Assembly: GCF_001637225.1 (NCBI RefSeq)
Contig: NZ_LVJI01000007.1
Location: forward strand, 332,959 to 396,958
Length of the DNA stretch: 64,000 nt
Source: Paenibacillus antarcticus
Lineage (GTDB): Bacteria; Bacillota; Bacilli; Paenibacillales; Paenibacillaceae
Reading direction: 5' to 3'
The notes beneath the pieces were generated by a model. The model was not told where the DNA came from, searched no databases, and was given only the letters and a program-made list of their open reading frames with translations. This document shows positions 19,665-29,440 of the stretch, piece by piece. Position 1 is the first letter of the stretch. Every line of letters begins with the position of its first letter. A program made the position numbers and the translations under genes.

Positions 19665-19700
19665 GCAAAAAAGAACCGCCTATCACAATGTGACAAGCGG
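19665..19700 (-). terminator. purA terminator
   Basis: Minus-strand stem CCGCTTGTCAC/GTGATAGGCGG (19676-19700, with mismatches) followed by TTCTTTTTT, 30 bases after the purA stop. Confidence 0.85.
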
Positions 19701-19729
19701 ACTCATATGGTTGTTCATGAAATTATATT

Positions 19730-21016
19730 CTACTCGTAAATTTTAATAACTTGGTTCGTCTGATCGCGATTACGTCCTACAGAGAAGATCGCAATTGGAA
19801 TTCCAGTAAGTTCTGCAACGCGAGTTACATAATTACGTGTATTCTCTGGAAGTTCTTCAAGCGTCTTAACACCTGTAATATCTTCACTCCAACCTGGCAA
19901 CTCTTCATATACAGCTTCACATTCAGCAAGTTGCTTCAAGCTAGCAGGATACGTAGTAATAACTTCGCCACGGAATTTATATCCCGTACAGATCTTAACC
20001 GTTTCAAGACCCGACAATACATCAAGGGAGTTCAGAGATAATCCTGTAATACCACTTACACGACGTGCATGGCGGACAACAACACTGTCGAACCAACCTA
20101 CACGACGCGCACGTCCTGTAACCGTTCCGTATTCATGACCTGTTTCGCGGATATAGTCTCCAACTTCATTGTTTAATTCCGTAGGGAAAGGACCATCACC
20201 TACACGCGTAGTATAGGATTTAGCTACCCCAATAACCTGTTGAATCTTGGATGGACCTACACCAGAACCGATACATACACCACCAGCAGATGGGTTGGAT
20301 GAAGTAACATAAGGATACGTTCCTTGGTCAATATCCAACATCACACCTTGAGCACCTTCAAACAGTACTTTACGGTCCGCATCAATAGCATCATTCAATA
20401 CAACCGATGTATCCGTTACATACGGGCGAATGAATTCGGCATACTCTAGATACTGCTTCAGTATTTCTTCTACATCAAGTGGAGCTTCACCATATACCTG
20501 TTGAAGAAGATGATTCTTCTCAAGCATCATGTGACGAAGTCTTAATTCGAACTCTTCAGCATCCATCAAGTCAGAGATACGAATACCGTTACGTGCTGCT
20601 TTATCCATGTAACAAGGGCCAATCCCTTTACGTGTCGTACCAATCTTATTGTCACCTTTACGATCTTCTTCTAACGCATCTAGAACCATATGATAAGGCA
20701 TAATGACATGCGCACGGTCACTAATTACCAAGTTATTTGTTGTAAATCCATTGTCATGAATATATGTGATCTCTTCAATAAGAGCAGCTGGATTAATGAC
20801 CATTCCGTTACCAATCACGCATATTTTATCTTCATAAAATACGCCAGACGGAATAAGACTCAGCTTATATTTTTTATCGTCAATCAGAATGGTATGGCCG
20901 GCATTGTTTCCTCCCTGATATCGAGCTACTACATCTGCGCTCTCCGCCAGAAAGTCAGTAATTTTGCCTTTGCCTTCGTCTCCCCATTGTGTTCCCACAA
21001 CGACTACTGTTGACAT
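19730..21016 (-). CDS. purA: Adenylosuccinate synthetase
   Basis: 428 residues, the standard bacterial length, starting [18 protein letters not shown] at the ATG 21014-21016 with AAGGGG seven bases upstream; earlier in-frame codons are non-coding leader. It joins IMP and aspartate using GTP to make adenylosuccinate, the committed step to AMP. Visible signatures: [11 protein letters not shown] (phosphate loop), [14 protein letters not shown] and [20 protein letters not shown]. PurBox-like inverted sites lie upstream (21239-21282), so PurR repression is likely. It stands alone between dnaB and an unknown gene, flanked by terminators. Confidence 0.98.
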   Translation of the reverse strand: MSTVVVVGTQWGDEGKGKITDFLAESADVVARYQGGNNAGHTILIDDKKYKLSLIPSGVFYEDKICVIGNGMVINPAALIEEITYIHDNGFTTNNLVISDRAHVIMPYHMVLDALEEDRKGDNKIGTTRKGIGPCYMDKAARNGIRISDLMDAEEFELRLRHMMLEKNHLLQQVYGEAPLDVEEILKQYLEYAEFIRPYVTDTSVVLNDAIDADRKVLFEGAQGVMLDIDQGTYPYVTSSNPSAGGVCIGSGVGPSKIQQVIGVAKSYTTRVGDGPFPTELNNEVGDYIRETGHEYGTVTGRARRVGWFDSVVVRHARRVSGITGLSLNSLDVLSGLETVKICTGYKFRGEVITTYPASLKQLAECEAVYEELPGWSEDITGVKTLEELPENTRNYVTRVAELTGIPIAIFSVGRNRDQTNQVIKIYE

Positions 21017-21324
21017 ATTCATTCCCCTTTTGGTGCTAACACACCTATTATTATTTCCCACGCATTAGGTTTAGCATATGATTAATATTCCCAAACCATT
21101 CACTTCGCATTGATTGAACCACCGTTTGCATTCCCAATTCAAATTATATATAAAGAAAAATCATCGGGAATCCGTCTTTAGTTCATTCTATCTAGCGGCA
21201 ATAATAAGTTTAACAGCCCACATTTTCAATGTCAAATCAAAAACGAACAATCACACGTCGATAAGTGCGATTGTTCGGAAATGGATTGTATTATTGCCAA
21301 GCTACTAACTTCGTTACGATATTA
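21017..21324. other. purA upstream region
   Basis: Contains the PurBox-like/terminator inverted repeat (21239-21282), a 20-base sequence repeated elsewhere in the window (21175-21194), and on the minus strand a TATAAT at about 21150 that could be the purA -10. No gene. Confidence 0.5.
21239..21282 (-). promoter_or_regulatory. Inverted pair of PurBox-like sites, also a terminator-like hairpin
   Basis: 21270-21282, read on the minus strand, matches the PurR-box consensus AWWWCCGAACWWT at every position; 21239-21251 on the plus strand matches at 12 of 13. They face each other 18 bases apart, similar to PurBox pairs of B. subtilis. The same bases form a 13-bp stem (21244-21256 with 21265-21277) followed on the minus strand by TTTTTG, which could end dnaB transcription. 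Confidence 0.6.
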
Positions 21325-22680
21325 TTATGCAAAAGAGTCAGAGTGCGCTCTCTCATAATTAACAAACTTATTGAAATTCTTGAGAAATACGAGTTCAACC
21401 GTTCCAACTGGACCGTTACGTTGCTTCGCAATAATGATCTCAATGATGTTCTTTTTCTCTGAATCTGCATTATAGTAATCATCGCGGTAAAGAAAAGAAA
21501 CAATATCAGCATCTTGCTCAATCGATCCAGATTCCCGCAAGTCACTCATCATCGGACGTTTATCTTGCCGCTGCTCAACACCTCGGCTTAACTGAGATAA
21601 TGCTATCACAGGTAATTCAAGCTCACGAGCAATCTGCTTCAACGTACGAGAGATCTCAGAGACTTCCTGTTGGCGATTCTCCCCACCCTTACCGCGACCT
21701 TGGATCAACTGTAGATAGTCAATCACGATCATTCCAAGACCCTTTTCTTTCTTCAATCGACGGCATTTCGCCCGAATATCGGCTACGGTCACCCCTGGTG
21801 TATCATCAATATAAATTTGCGCTTCGGATAACGACGAGATTCCCATCGTAAGTTTCGCCCAATCATCATCTTTAAATTCCCCAGTTCTCATCACGTTCGC
21901 GTCCAGATTCGCTTCGGCACAAATCATACGCTGTACAAGCTGAGGCGCTGACATTTCTAGACTGAATATGGCTACCGTTTCATTAGCACGAACAGCAACA
22001 TTCTGTGCAATATTCAGTGCAAAGGCGGTTTTACCAACGGAAGGTCTTGCCGCTACGATAATCAAGTCATTGCGCTGAAAACCATTCGTCATCTTATCAA
22101 GATCCACGAAACCCGTTGGGATACCAGACGTACCCCCTTTGTTCTCATGCAACATCTCTACCTTATCGAACACTTCCATAAGCACGTCTTTAATTACGAC
22201 GAACCCGCTTCCACTACGTCGATTGGAGATCTCTAAGATCTTGCGCTCTGCATCCCCGAGCATCCCAGAGACATCTTCTCCACCTGTATAACCTTCACTA
22301 ACAATATGAGTCGCTGTACGAATTAAGCGGCGCAACATCGATTTCTCCTCAATAATCTGAGCATAATAATCGACGTTGGCAGCCGTTGGTACAGCATGAG
22401 CAAGCTTCGCTAGATAACTAACGCCGCCAATCTCCTCTAGTTGTCCGCGATCCTGTAAAAGAGAAGTCAATGTGATCAGATCAATCGGTTGATTGGCCTC
22501 ACCTAGATTTAACATGGCTTCAAAGATCAATTGGTGCGGCTTATCATAGAAATCTTCCGTGTGAACACGCTCCATCACGGTAATGATAGCTTCATCTTGC
22601 AGCAATATCGCACCTATAACAGCCTGCTCTGCCTCCAGGTTCTGAGGAGGAATTCGATCGTAAAAGACCTCTCCGCCCAT
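21325..22680 (-). CDS. dnaB: Replicative DNA helicase DnaB
   Basis: 451 residues. Hexameric 5'-3' helicase that opens DNA ahead of the replisome and recruits primase (named DnaC in B. subtilis). N-terminal DnaB_N domain (IPPQNLEAEQAVIGAILLQD) and C-terminal RecA-like ATPase with Walker A ARPSVGKTAFALN, SLEMSAPQLVQRM and Walker B VIDYLQLIQG. The start codon comes one base after the rplI stop, so translation is probably coupled. Its ribosome site (GGAGGGTT) lies in the rplI tail. Confidence 0.98.
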   Translation of the reverse strand: MGGEVFYDRIPPQNLEAEQAVIGAILLQDEAIITVMERVHTEDFYDKPHQLIFEAMLNLGEANQPIDLITLTSLLQDRGQLEEIGGVSYLAKLAHAVPTAANVDYYAQIIEEKSMLRRLIRTATHIVSEGYTGGEDVSGMLGDAERKILEISNRRSGSGFVVIKDVLMEVFDKVEMLHENKGGTSGIPTGFVDLDKMTNGFQRNDLIIVAARPSVGKTAFALNIAQNVAVRANETVAIFSLEMSAPQLVQRMICAEANLDANVMRTGEFKDDDWAKLTMGISSLSEAQIYIDDTPGVTVADIRAKCRRLKKEKGLGMIVIDYLQLIQGRGKGGENRQQEVSEISRTLKQIARELELPVIALSQLSRGVEQRQDKRPMMSDLRESGSIEQDADIVSFLYRDDYYNADSEKKNIIEIIIAKQRNGPVGTVELVFLKNFNKFVNYERAHSDSFA

Positions 22681-22681
22681 C

Positions 22682-23125
22682 TTAACCCTCCGTTACTTGG
22701 ACCTTCAGTGTTGCTTTCACTTCAGGGTGCAGCTTCACTGGCACTTGGGTAACACCCAAGGTGCGAATCGGGTCATTTAATTCTATTTTACGTTTATCAA
22801 TCTTCACGCCATTAGCTGCAAGAACTTCTGTGATCTGTTTACTTGTGATCGCTCCGAAAAGGCGACCGCCTTCTCCTGATTTAGCTTTAAGCTCAATCGT
22901 CATTTCTTCAAGCTTCTTACCTAGTTCAGCTGCTTCGTCTTTCTCTTGTTGTTTACGTTTTTGCTCTGCAGATGTTTGATTCTCAAGCGTCTTCATGTTG
23001 CCATCTGTTGCTGAACGTGCTAATCCACGAGGAAATAGAAAATTTGCTGCATATCCTTCTGATACTTCCTTAACATCACCTTTTTTAGCCTGACCCTTAA
23101 TATCTTTTATAAATATAACTTTCAT
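22682..23125 (-). CDS. rplI: 50S ribosomal protein L9
   Basis: 147 residues. The N-terminal rRNA-binding domain is [20 protein letters not shown] followed by [16 protein letters not shown]; a long central helix (about 40-75) and the C-terminal domain follow. The start overlaps the gdpP stop by four bases (ATGA). The order gdpP-rplI-dnaB is conserved in Bacilli. Confidence 0.98.
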   Translation of the reverse strand: MKVIFIKDIKGQAKKGDVKEVSEGYAANFLFPRGLARSATDGNMKTLENQTSAEQKRKQQEKDEAAELGKKLEEMTIELKAKSGEGGRLFGAITSKQITEVLAANGVKIDKRKIELNDPIRTLGVTQVPVKLHPEVKATLKVQVTEG

Positions 23126-25116
23126 TCGAATAAACCCTCTTTCTCTTCAATTTGCGTTAATACGTCTAGTAATCTAACTTCAGCTTCACTAACGGTACAT
23201 TTCAATTGCACTGCAGCATTCGTCAAATGGCCGCCGCCACCTAAACTTTCCATGACGACTTGTACGTTCATACGCCCTAAAGAACGAGCACTTATCCCAA
23301 TCATACCATCTGGACGTTCGCTGATCACGAAAGAAGCTACTACATCTGTCATGGTCAGAAGTGTGTCTGCCACCTGAGCTATTAATAATTGCGGGATGAC
23401 GACACCTAATTCTGTCACCGCTAAAGCGATATGACCGTGAATCATCTTCGCCTTCTTAATAATCTCAGCCTTAGCCAAGTATTCCTGAAGATCCTCTTTC
23501 AACATCCGTTCAATCATCACTGTATCTGCGCCACTTCGGCGTAGAAATCCAGCTGCTTCAAAGGTACGCGAACCCGTATGAAGTGCAAAATGTTTCGTAT
23601 CAACGATAATACCAGCTAACAACATCGTAGCTTCCAGTGGACTGAGTTGTATCTTGTCATGTATATACTGCAGCAATTCAGTTACCAATTCACATGCTGA
23701 GGACGCGTATGGCTCCATATAGAAAAGAACAGCATCATTAATAAATTCTTCACTACGACGATGATGATCTACCACTACAATTCGGGTAGCATTATGCACG
23801 AGCTTCGGCTCCATCGTCATGGACGCCTTATGCGTATCCACCACGACTAACAAACTATGTGCTGTAAGCATCTGCAAAGCTTGTTCTGGCGATACAAACC
23901 GTTCGGATAACTTCTCATCCTTCTCAACTTGTATTAGCATTTGCTCGATGGAGGGGTTACTTCCTGATAGCACAATATACGCATCCACATTGTACATCTG
24001 CGCTGCCTTCAGCACCCCAATTGAAGCACCTATCGCGTCCATATCTGGCATCCGATGTCCCATGATGAATACCTTGTCGCTCTCTTGCATGAGATCACGA
24101 AGCGCATGGGCAATAACCCTAGCACGAACGCGTGTCCGTCTCTCTACTGCATTCGATTTACCACCATAGAATGATAAGCGTTGCTCCGCTTTCACCGCAG
24201 CCTGATCACCGCCACGCCCAAGCGCCATGTCAAGACTGGTCTGCGCGAGTTCTCCTAGTTCAGATATATCCTCAGGACCAAATGCGAGCCCTATACTAAG
24301 CGTCATAGGTACTTTTAGATCCGCGGTCATTTCTCGTACTTCATCTAGAATAACGAACCGGCTTTTCTCTAGCTCCTGAAGAGACTTATAACTTAACATC
24401 ATAAGATAACGATCCGAAGAAAGACGCCGTAAATATACTTTGTATGTCTTAGCCCAAGCGGTTATTTCATTAGCCACTTTGGCAATAAGAGCAGTACGTT
24501 GTTGGTCATCCATACCTTGTGATGCTTCGTCAAGATTATCTAGATTGATGATCCCCAAGGCTAGCTTCTCATTTGCATAACGCGTTCTGAGTACAACAAG
24601 CTCTGATATTTCATGTAGATAAATAAGTCGTTCATCCGGAATCACAGTCAGTTGATAATATCGATCTTCAATCAATACTTCCATCTGATGTTCTTTGTAT
24701 GCGTGATCTTTGCTACCCTCTTTTTTATCACCAAATGATACAGGCAATTGAGGGAAAACATCCTGCAAGGCCGATCCAATCATTGACTTACGTCCAAACA
24801 TTACGCTCACGTAACGGTTACTCCACTCAATCGTCCGATCCTCGCTGTACAGTAGTATACCAAAGGGAAGCATACTTACAGCTTCGCCTTCCACTCGTTT
24901 GATACGGAAGGATAATCCATTGATATATTCGAGTAAATCTTTGCGGAACGCCATTTCTGTCTTTAACATCAAATAGCTAAGGACGCCAACAATGCACAGA
25001 CTAATAATGCCAAGTGGCCAATTGTACCACGATACAAAGATGACAAGCAGAAGTAGAAGCATGAACGCCCAGACGCTATGGTAGCCGTGCCAGCGTTTTT
25101 GTAGAAATTTTGGCAT
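23122..25116 (-). CDS. gdpP: Cyclic-di-AMP phosphodiesterase GdpP
   Basis: 664 residues. Two N-terminal membrane segments (about 13-50), a heme-type PAS domain (about 75-160), a degenerate GGDEF domain (about 170-305, active loop replaced by SSDRYLMML), then DHH-DHHA1 (about 340-655) with [24 protein letters not shown] and [11 protein letters not shown] as metal and catalytic motifs and [10 protein letters not shown] in DHHA1. It hydrolyses cyclic di-AMP to pApA, controlling potassium and wall homeostasis. All catalytic motifs look intact. It lies 14 bp after yybS. Confidence 0.97.
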   Translation of the reverse strand: MPKFLQKRWHGYHSVWAFMLLLLLVIFVSWYNWPLGIISLCIVGVLSYLMLKTEMAFRKDLLEYINGLSFRIKRVEGEAVSMLPFGILLYSEDRTIEWSNRYVSVMFGRKSMIGSALQDVFPQLPVSFGDKKEGSKDHAYKEHQMEVLIEDRYYQLTVIPDERLIYLHEISELVVLRTRYANEKLALGIINLDNLDEASQGMDDQQRTALIAKVANEITAWAKTYKVYLRRLSSDRYLMMLSYKSLQELEKSRFVILDEVREMTADLKVPMTLSIGLAFGPEDISELGELAQTSLDMALGRGGDQAAVKAEQRLSFYGGKSNAVERRTRVRARVIAHALRDLMQESDKVFIMGHRMPDMDAIGASIGVLKAAQMYNVDAYIVLSGSNPSIEQMLIQVEKDEKLSERFVSPEQALQMLTAHSLLVVVDTHKASMTMEPKLVHNATRIVVVDHHRRSEEFINDAVLFYMEPYASSACELVTELLQYIHDKIQLSPLEATMLLAGIIVDTKHFALHTGSRTFEAAGFLRRSGADTVMIERMLKEDLQEYLAKAEIIKKAKMIHGHIALAVTELGVVIPQLLIAQVADTLLTMTDVVASFVISERPDGMIGISARSLGRMNVQVVMESLGGGGHLTNAAVQLKCTVSEAEVRLLDVLTQIEEKEGLFE

Positions 25117-25130
25117 GACTTCTCATCCTA

Positions 25131-26045
25131 TCATTTTGATTTAGTCATCAGCTTACGTAGTGGAAACGCGATATCTATAATACCGATGATAGCCATCGGT
25201 GGGAACAGAAACACAGGTACTGCTATTAAGAACGGGATAATAGGGTGCCATTTGCGGTGATATGCTACATAGAAGAAGAACCCCATCGCTTGGATACAAA
25301 AGAATATATTCAGCATGGGAACTAAATTTGCAGATATCATCGTTAAATAACTACTTTCAGAGTTGAAAGCCATGAACTCAAGAACAACACCGAGCAAATA
25401 GTACCAGATTAATGACCTTGGAAACATCCACTCTCTAACAGGTTTCAACCTCGTTGTAGTGTAACCCAAACGCCCTAGAATAGGACGAGTAATCGCATGT
25501 GCAATAATTGATAACATGAAAGAACTAAGAATCAATGCAAATGGAATCCTTTGCACTGTCATATTCATCAGGCTATCCACATATTCTTTCGTCAACACAA
25601 AATCTTTCGTAAGCGCACTTCCTCCAACCATTTCTTGCATTGGTTTCACAGCTATATTCACCATATCCTGCACATACCCTGACAAATCGAATTGGAACAA
25701 TACCGTCCCGATTAAGAGAAGCAAAAGCATTTCCACCAGAATCGTAGCTGCTCCAACGACAATCGTCCGTAAAGCAGATGCACGTCTCTTATAACATCTA
25801 CCCATCAGAATAGCTGGAATTACAAAATACAAAGCCAAAAACAAGTACACTGGATGAATAATAAAAGCTATCAGCCAGACTGGAACAACATGAATAAAGA
25901 ACTGCTTCGTGTTCAATATGTTATACAGCACAATCACAGGTACAATCAATAAAAATGCAGTGATCATCGATAGGCTAGTAAGTAAAGAGAGGATGAGGAG
26001 TAAATAAGCTCCAGTCCAGAGTAACGTAGTAGAACGCGATTTCAA
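25131..26045 (-). CDS. yybS: Multi-pass membrane protein YybS (DUF2232)
   Basis: 304 residues with about eight hydrophobic segments and no soluble domain. The DUF2232/YybS family regularly precedes gdpP-rplI-dnaB in Bacilli. Its role is not established; the fold suggests a small-molecule transporter or S-component-like protein. TTG start at 26043-26045 with AGAGGTGA six bases before it. Likely co-transcribed with gdpP. Confidence 0.9.
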   Translation of the reverse strand: MKSRSTTLLWTGAYLLLILSLLTSLSMITAFLLIVPVIVLYNILNTKQFFIHVVPVWLIAFIIHPVYLFLALYFVIPAILMGRCYKRRASALRTIVVGAATILVEMLLLLLIGTVLFQFDLSGYVQDMVNIAVKPMQEMVGGSALTKDFVLTKEYVDSLMNMTVQRIPFALILSSFMLSIIAHAITRPILGRLGYTTTRLKPVREWMFPRSLIWYYLLGVVLEFMAFNSESSYLTMISANLVPMLNIFFCIQAMGFFFYVAYHRKWHPIIPFLIAVPVFLFPPMAIIGIIDIAFPLRKLMTKSK

Positions 26046-26051
26046 ATCAAT

Positions 26052-26363
26052 TCACCTCTTACGCAAATGTTCTTCAAGTGTTGAAATATCTTGGTACCAT
26101 TCTTCTAACTGATGTCCTTCTTGCTTATGCTTTTTGAGTTTGTCTATCAACAGCTCATCGATCTCCCGATAAGACACGCCCAGCCTTCGTCCCAGAATAT
26201 AGGAGCTCATAATCAGGCTAGCTATGCTGTCACTTACACGGGCTGTACTCCCTTCCCATAACGCCTTAAATAGGCGGGATACATGATCGACCACCTCGGT
26301 CTTTAGCCATTCAATCACTTTAGCACGTTTGGCTACATCCAAATCCTTTGGCATGTTAGACAC
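26052..26363 (-). CDS. MazG-like family protein
   Basis: 103 residues, helical, containing KVIEWLKTEVVDHVSRLFKA and IASLIMSSYILGRRLGVSYR; it fits the MazG-like family of Firmicutes (all-alpha NTP pyrophosphatase fold), though the classical EExxE metal motif is not evident, so enzymatic activity is doubtful. GTG start at 26361-26363 with GGGGAGG five bases upstream. It ends six bases before the yybS start and probably begins that operon. Confidence 0.8.
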   Translation of the reverse strand: MSNMPKDLDVAKRAKVIEWLKTEVVDHVSRLFKALWEGSTARVSDSIASLIMSSYILGRRLGVSYREIDELLIDKLKKHKQEGHQLEEWYQDISTLEEHLRKR

Positions 26364-26569
26364 ATTAACCTCCCCAAGTGGAAACGGCAGTGCCGCCCTA
26401 TTTTAAGGACAGTACCCGTTTTAGCAGAAATATAAGGAATAGAGTATCGAGTGAAACTTATACTGACTTATATTTTGAAAAAGCTTTATTCTCGATTATA
26501 TCACAAAAAGGTGTTCCCTACACCCAAAGCTTCTGGCAAGAAGAGCATACATCATCGAAGTTACCTGTA

Positions 26570-26998
26570 TTAAGAATTAGAATTTGTCGATTCTCTAGTT
26601 ACAAATTTTTCGCAATATTCAATAACTTGACTTCTACGTACAATACCAATAAAACGGTTCATGTCATCCACTACAGGAACAAAGTTCTGAACTTTGGCTA
26701 AACTAATCAAGTCTTCCATGTTGGCATCTATCGAAACAGGCTTATTGCTCATCTTAATAGGAATATCCTTGATTAGAAACTTGGAAGCATTCTCAAAAGT
26801 AACTTTTCCTTCGGAGTTTTTCATGTACCATAATAAGTCGCCTTCCGTAATCGTTCCAGCATACTCACCTTTATTATCCAACATAGGTACGGAAGTATAC
26901 CTGTGGAACTCCATTCGTTCAAGCGTCTGCCTTAGCGTCGATTCAAGCGTCAAACATACCACTTCCTGTTTAGGAAGTAGGAAAAATGCAATATTCAT
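26570..26998 (-). CDS. Protein with two CBS domains
   Basis: 142 residues from the ATG at 26996-26998 with GGGAGG upstream; the longer frame up to 27055 includes that site. Two CBS motifs form one Bateman module: TLRQTLERMEFHRYTSVPML and SIDANMEDLISLAKVQNFVP, with the ends AGTITEGDLLWYM and IGIVRRSQVIEY. CBS pairs bind adenine nucleotides; in Firmicutes some small stand-alone CBS proteins (DarB/CbpB) bind cyclic di-AMP. Being 1.5 kb from gdpP this is a reasonable guess, but no residue seen here proves it. Likely monocistronic. Confidence 0.88.
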   Translation of the reverse strand: MNIAFFLLPKQEVVCLTLESTLRQTLERMEFHRYTSVPMLDNKGEYAGTITEGDLLWYMKNSEGKVTFENASKFLIKDIPIKMSNKPVSIDANMEDLISLAKVQNFVPVVDDMNRFIGIVRRSQVIEYCEKFVTRESTNSNS

Positions 26999-27079
26999 AT
27001 AAAACAATTCCTCCCTAATTCTTAATACAACTTCTCTTCCTTCATACGTTTGCAACCTATAAATGTTCCATATAAACGC

Positions 27080-27116
27080 TAAACCAGCAGCCCTTCTCGG
27101 CTGGGCTGCTGGTTTG
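27080..27116 (-). terminator. Terminator of the LCP gene
   Basis: Perfect 13-bp stem (27081-27093 with 27103-27115) with a 9-base loop, seven bases after the LCP stop codon. The T-run is weak, but the stem is very stable. Confidence 0.8.
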
Positions 27117-27122
27117 ATTGAC

Positions 27123-28121
27123 TTACTGCGCTTTAACCTGATCTTCTGGCATCAGCAACTGATATGTTGGTGTGGAACTGTTCATCCAATTGTCGATTAA
27201 GTCTTGCGCAAATTTGAGATCTTCTTCATCAACACGGTCATAGGAAATACCGTTCAATCGCATGCTTTCACCCATAACCGTAAAGCTTGTAATCTCCACT
27301 GCAGTTCCAGTGAGTAATTGTTTGCTCAGATCAATGATGAACTTCGGCTGCATGTTTGTCTGTAGGTTAGTACCCATGATATCTAGTAATTGTGGGATCT
27401 TCGTGATTTGATTCAGGTTCATCATTTTTTTAGCCACTTGATCTAAGAAGACCTGTTGTCTCTTCGTACGATTAAAGTCACTATCCTCACGATAACGCAC
27501 ATAATTTAAAGCATCCGTACCATTGTATATAGGCTGATTGGCTTTGATCGTGAATTTCTCATGATCTGCACCCTTGTTGACGATATCCTTCTGAATTGGA
27601 AGTTCCACGCCACCAAGCGCATCCACCGCATCCCTTAATCCCACGAAATTAATCGTAGTATAGTAGTCTAACGTATGGTCGAGCAAAGCCTCTGTGGTAT
27701 CCTTTGCCATCTGTTGTCCACCAAAAGCGAATGCGTGATTGATCTTGTCCTTCTTACCTTTCCCTATAATCTCGGTATACGTATCGCGTGGGATAGAAAC
27801 CAATAATACCTTTGATTCTTTAGGTCTTATTACAGAATAAATCATCGTATCCGAACGCGCAGGTTCATTCCCTCGCTGGTCTGTGCCTAATAGTAGAACA
27901 GAGAAGGGTTTAGTCTGAACAGCAATCGTCTCTGCCTTAGGGTTTGTTACATCCCCTTCTAACGGCTTATATGACTTCTCCTGTAGTGCATCCTCTACCT
28001 GGTCAGATAGAAATATATCAAATGCCAGCATAGCAATCGGCTTACGGAATGTAAAAGCCCCTGATGCAATCAAGACTAGCACTACCGCTGCTATAACCAT
28101 TTTTTTTGTTTTCTTTGTCAT
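27123..28121 (-). CDS. LytR-CpsA-Psr family protein (wall polymer ligase)
   Basis: 332 residues: one N-terminal membrane helix (about 8-27) and an extracytoplasmic LCP domain with conserved LLGTDQRGNEPARSDTMI, SIPRDTYTEI, INHAFAFGG and YVRYREDSDFNRTKRQQ. LCP enzymes transfer wall teichoic acid or other glycopolymers from lipid carriers to peptidoglycan. Polar and arginine residues that hold the pyrophosphate are present. Single gene with its own terminator. Confidence 0.94.
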   Translation of the reverse strand: MTKKTKKMVIAAVVLVLIASGAFTFRKPIAMLAFDIFLSDQVEDALQEKSYKPLEGDVTNPKAETIAVQTKPFSVLLLGTDQRGNEPARSDTMIYSVIRPKESKVLLVSIPRDTYTEIIGKGKKDKINHAFAFGGQQMAKDTTEALLDHTLDYYTTINFVGLRDAVDALGGVELPIQKDIVNKGADHEKFTIKANQPIYNGTDALNYVRYREDSDFNRTKRQQVFLDQVAKKMMNLNQITKIPQLLDIMGTNLQTNMQPKFIIDLSKQLLTGTAVEITSFTVMGESMRLNGISYDRVDEEDLKFAQDLIDNWMNSSTPTYQLLMPEDQVKAQ

Positions 28122-28415
28122 TATTCAAGTTCCTTCTCTATATGTGGAGTATAAATAAATAGCGTGATTGTTATTATAAATTACATGAAACACGAACTAA
28201 GATCAAACCTCCCTTTTCGTATTAAACAGATTATTTAATGAATGAATCTAGTAATATAAAAAGTGTCATACCAAACTATTGTATACGGTAAATGGGTAAA
28301 AAGAAACTTTTATATGCTTGCTTCACCTTGTTTGCTTCTATTAGAAATAACGACATAAAGGGGAATAAATCTTAGGAATACGTAACAATAAATTAACATG
28401 AAGTGCATCAATCCC
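28122..28415. other. Divergent intergenic region between the LCP gene and tRNA-Ser
   Basis: AT-rich; presumably holds the LCP promoter, which I cannot assign. No gene. Confidence 0.4.
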
Positions 28416-28444
28416 TTGCGTACTTACTATAGCTATGATAAAAT
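28416..28444 (+). promoter_or_regulatory. Promoter of tRNA-Ser
   Basis: TTGCGT (28416-28421), a 17-base spacer, TAAAAT (28439-28444), 12 bases before the tRNA. Confidence 0.7.
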
Positions 28445-28456
28445 CATTCTTGCTGC

Positions 28457-28547
28457 GGAAAGGTACCCAAGTGGTCCAAGGGGGCTGACTCGAAATCAGT
28501 TAGGCGTCGCAAGGCGTGCGTGGGTTCGACTCCCACTCTTTCCGCCA
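28457..28547 (+). tRNA. tRNA-Ser (anticodon CGA)
   Basis: 91 bases including an encoded CCA. Acceptor stem GGAAAGG/TCTTTCC (last pair G-U), T8, anticodon stem CTGA/TCAG around the loop CTCGAAA giving anticodon CGA for UCG codons, a long variable arm (GGCGTCGCAAGGCGTGC region) typical of class II serine tRNAs, T-loop GGGTTCGACTCCC and discriminator G73. It has its own promoter and terminator. Confidence 0.95.
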
Positions 28548-28580
28548 TTACTATTTTATTTACAATAAACCAAATTATTC

Positions 28581-28612
28581 AACGCTCCTACATAAATGTA
28601 GGAGCGTTTTTG
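28581..28612 (+). terminator. tRNA-Ser terminator
   Basis: Perfect 13-bp stem (28581-28593 with 28596-28608) followed by TTTTTG. Confidence 0.9.
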
Positions 28613-28620
28613 TTATTCAA

Positions 28621-29031
28621 TATGCTGATAGGATACGGCATTCATCTTCTATAATACAAGCCAAAGAAGGACCCTTTCGGATCCTTCTTGACAGCGGTGC
28701 TTGACGATTTGGATTTCTTCTACATTTACAATTAAAGTGAACTTACGCTAGAAGCAAACCGCGTGCTTGCTTAATGTGAATTGGCATAGGCCAGCGCTCC
28801 TTTAATGTAGCGTTTCTAGATTTCCTTGTGAGATCTGTTCAAAAATATAACAAAAGTTACGTTTTAAATAACAAATTGCATATTTCTCGTGGCATGACTA
28901 CCGCCCTTTGAAGGGTAAGGCGCCATATCCACTGACTCTGAAGTCCAACGGAACCACACCTCTCTCATGCACCGCTTGAAAATAGTATGATCTAGGTGAG
29001 CCATTCCTATACATGTTCTAATTAAATATTA
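28621..29031. other. Intergenic region with an unexplained structured segment
   Basis: No gene found. 28740-28840 has the partial inverted repeat CTAGAA...TTCTAG, and 28890-29000 is richer in G+C and contains a CCGCCCTTTGAAGGGTAAGGCG hairpin-like element. I could not assign it to a known RNA or transposon. Confidence 0.4.
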
Positions 29032-29226
29032 TTAATGGGATTTTCCTTTGTGTTTCTTTTTCCATACACGATCCTTGTTGGACGTGTCAGGAAATCGTTC
29101 GCCTTTACGTAATGTCACGTGCTTTGGATCAACAATTGTAGTCTCTAGACCAATGTCTCCGAACTCCATGTAATGTCCATTGTTTGGCGCCTTGTCTCCA
29201 GGTTTGAATTCTGTTCCTTCGCCCAT
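29032..29226 (-). CDS. yjzC: YjzC family small protein
   Basis: 64 residues. The FKPGDKAPNNGHYMEFGD start and later RKGERFPDTSNKDRVWKKK match the YjzC family of small, basic, soluble Bacilli proteins of unknown function. A GGGAGGC ribosome site is just upstream of the ATG at 29224-29226. Monocistronic between tRNA-Ser and rpsF. Confidence 0.88.
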   Translation of the reverse strand: MGEGTEFKPGDKAPNNGHYMEFGDIGLETTIVDPKHVTLRKGERFPDTSNKDRVWKKKHKGKSH

Positions 29227-29333
29227 ATGTGCAGCCTCCCTTGAGATATAAAAATGGATTGCTCCATTAGTGTGTACCAGCGAGAGATAATCATGTGTCC
29301 ATCTATTGGGATTGGGGGAAGGGCAGGCAATGC

Positions 29334-29362
29334 TTGCTTAAAACATAACTTTTTGGTATATT
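29334..29362 (+). promoter_or_regulatory. Promoter of rpsF-ssb-rpsR
   Basis: TTGCTT (29334-29339), 17-base spacer, TATATT (29357-29362). About 75 bases of leader follow. Confidence 0.75.
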
Positions 29363-29367
29363 AATCA

Positions 29368-29432
29368 GGTGCGAGTTTCAACTCGTTCCTTGCTCCTGAG
29401 TCAAATCAGGGGCCGTGAGTCCATAAGGAGGT
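29368..29432 (+). promoter_or_regulatory. rpsF leader with hairpins, possible S6:S18 autoregulatory site
   Basis: The leader contains CGAGTTTCAACTCG and CCTGAGTCAAATCAGG hairpins followed by GGCCGTGAGTCC just before the ribosome site. Bacterial rpsF leaders often carry an S6:S18-binding element with a bulged CCG; this resembles it but I could not fit the full consensus. Confidence 0.4.
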
Positions 29433-29440
29433 GAAAAAAT

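Noticed and set aside
24500..24950. Active diguanylate cyclase activity of the GGDEF-like domain of GdpP
   Set aside because: The GGDEF loop is replaced by SSDRY, as is usual for GdpP; only the DHH-DHHA1 part should act on c-di-AMP.
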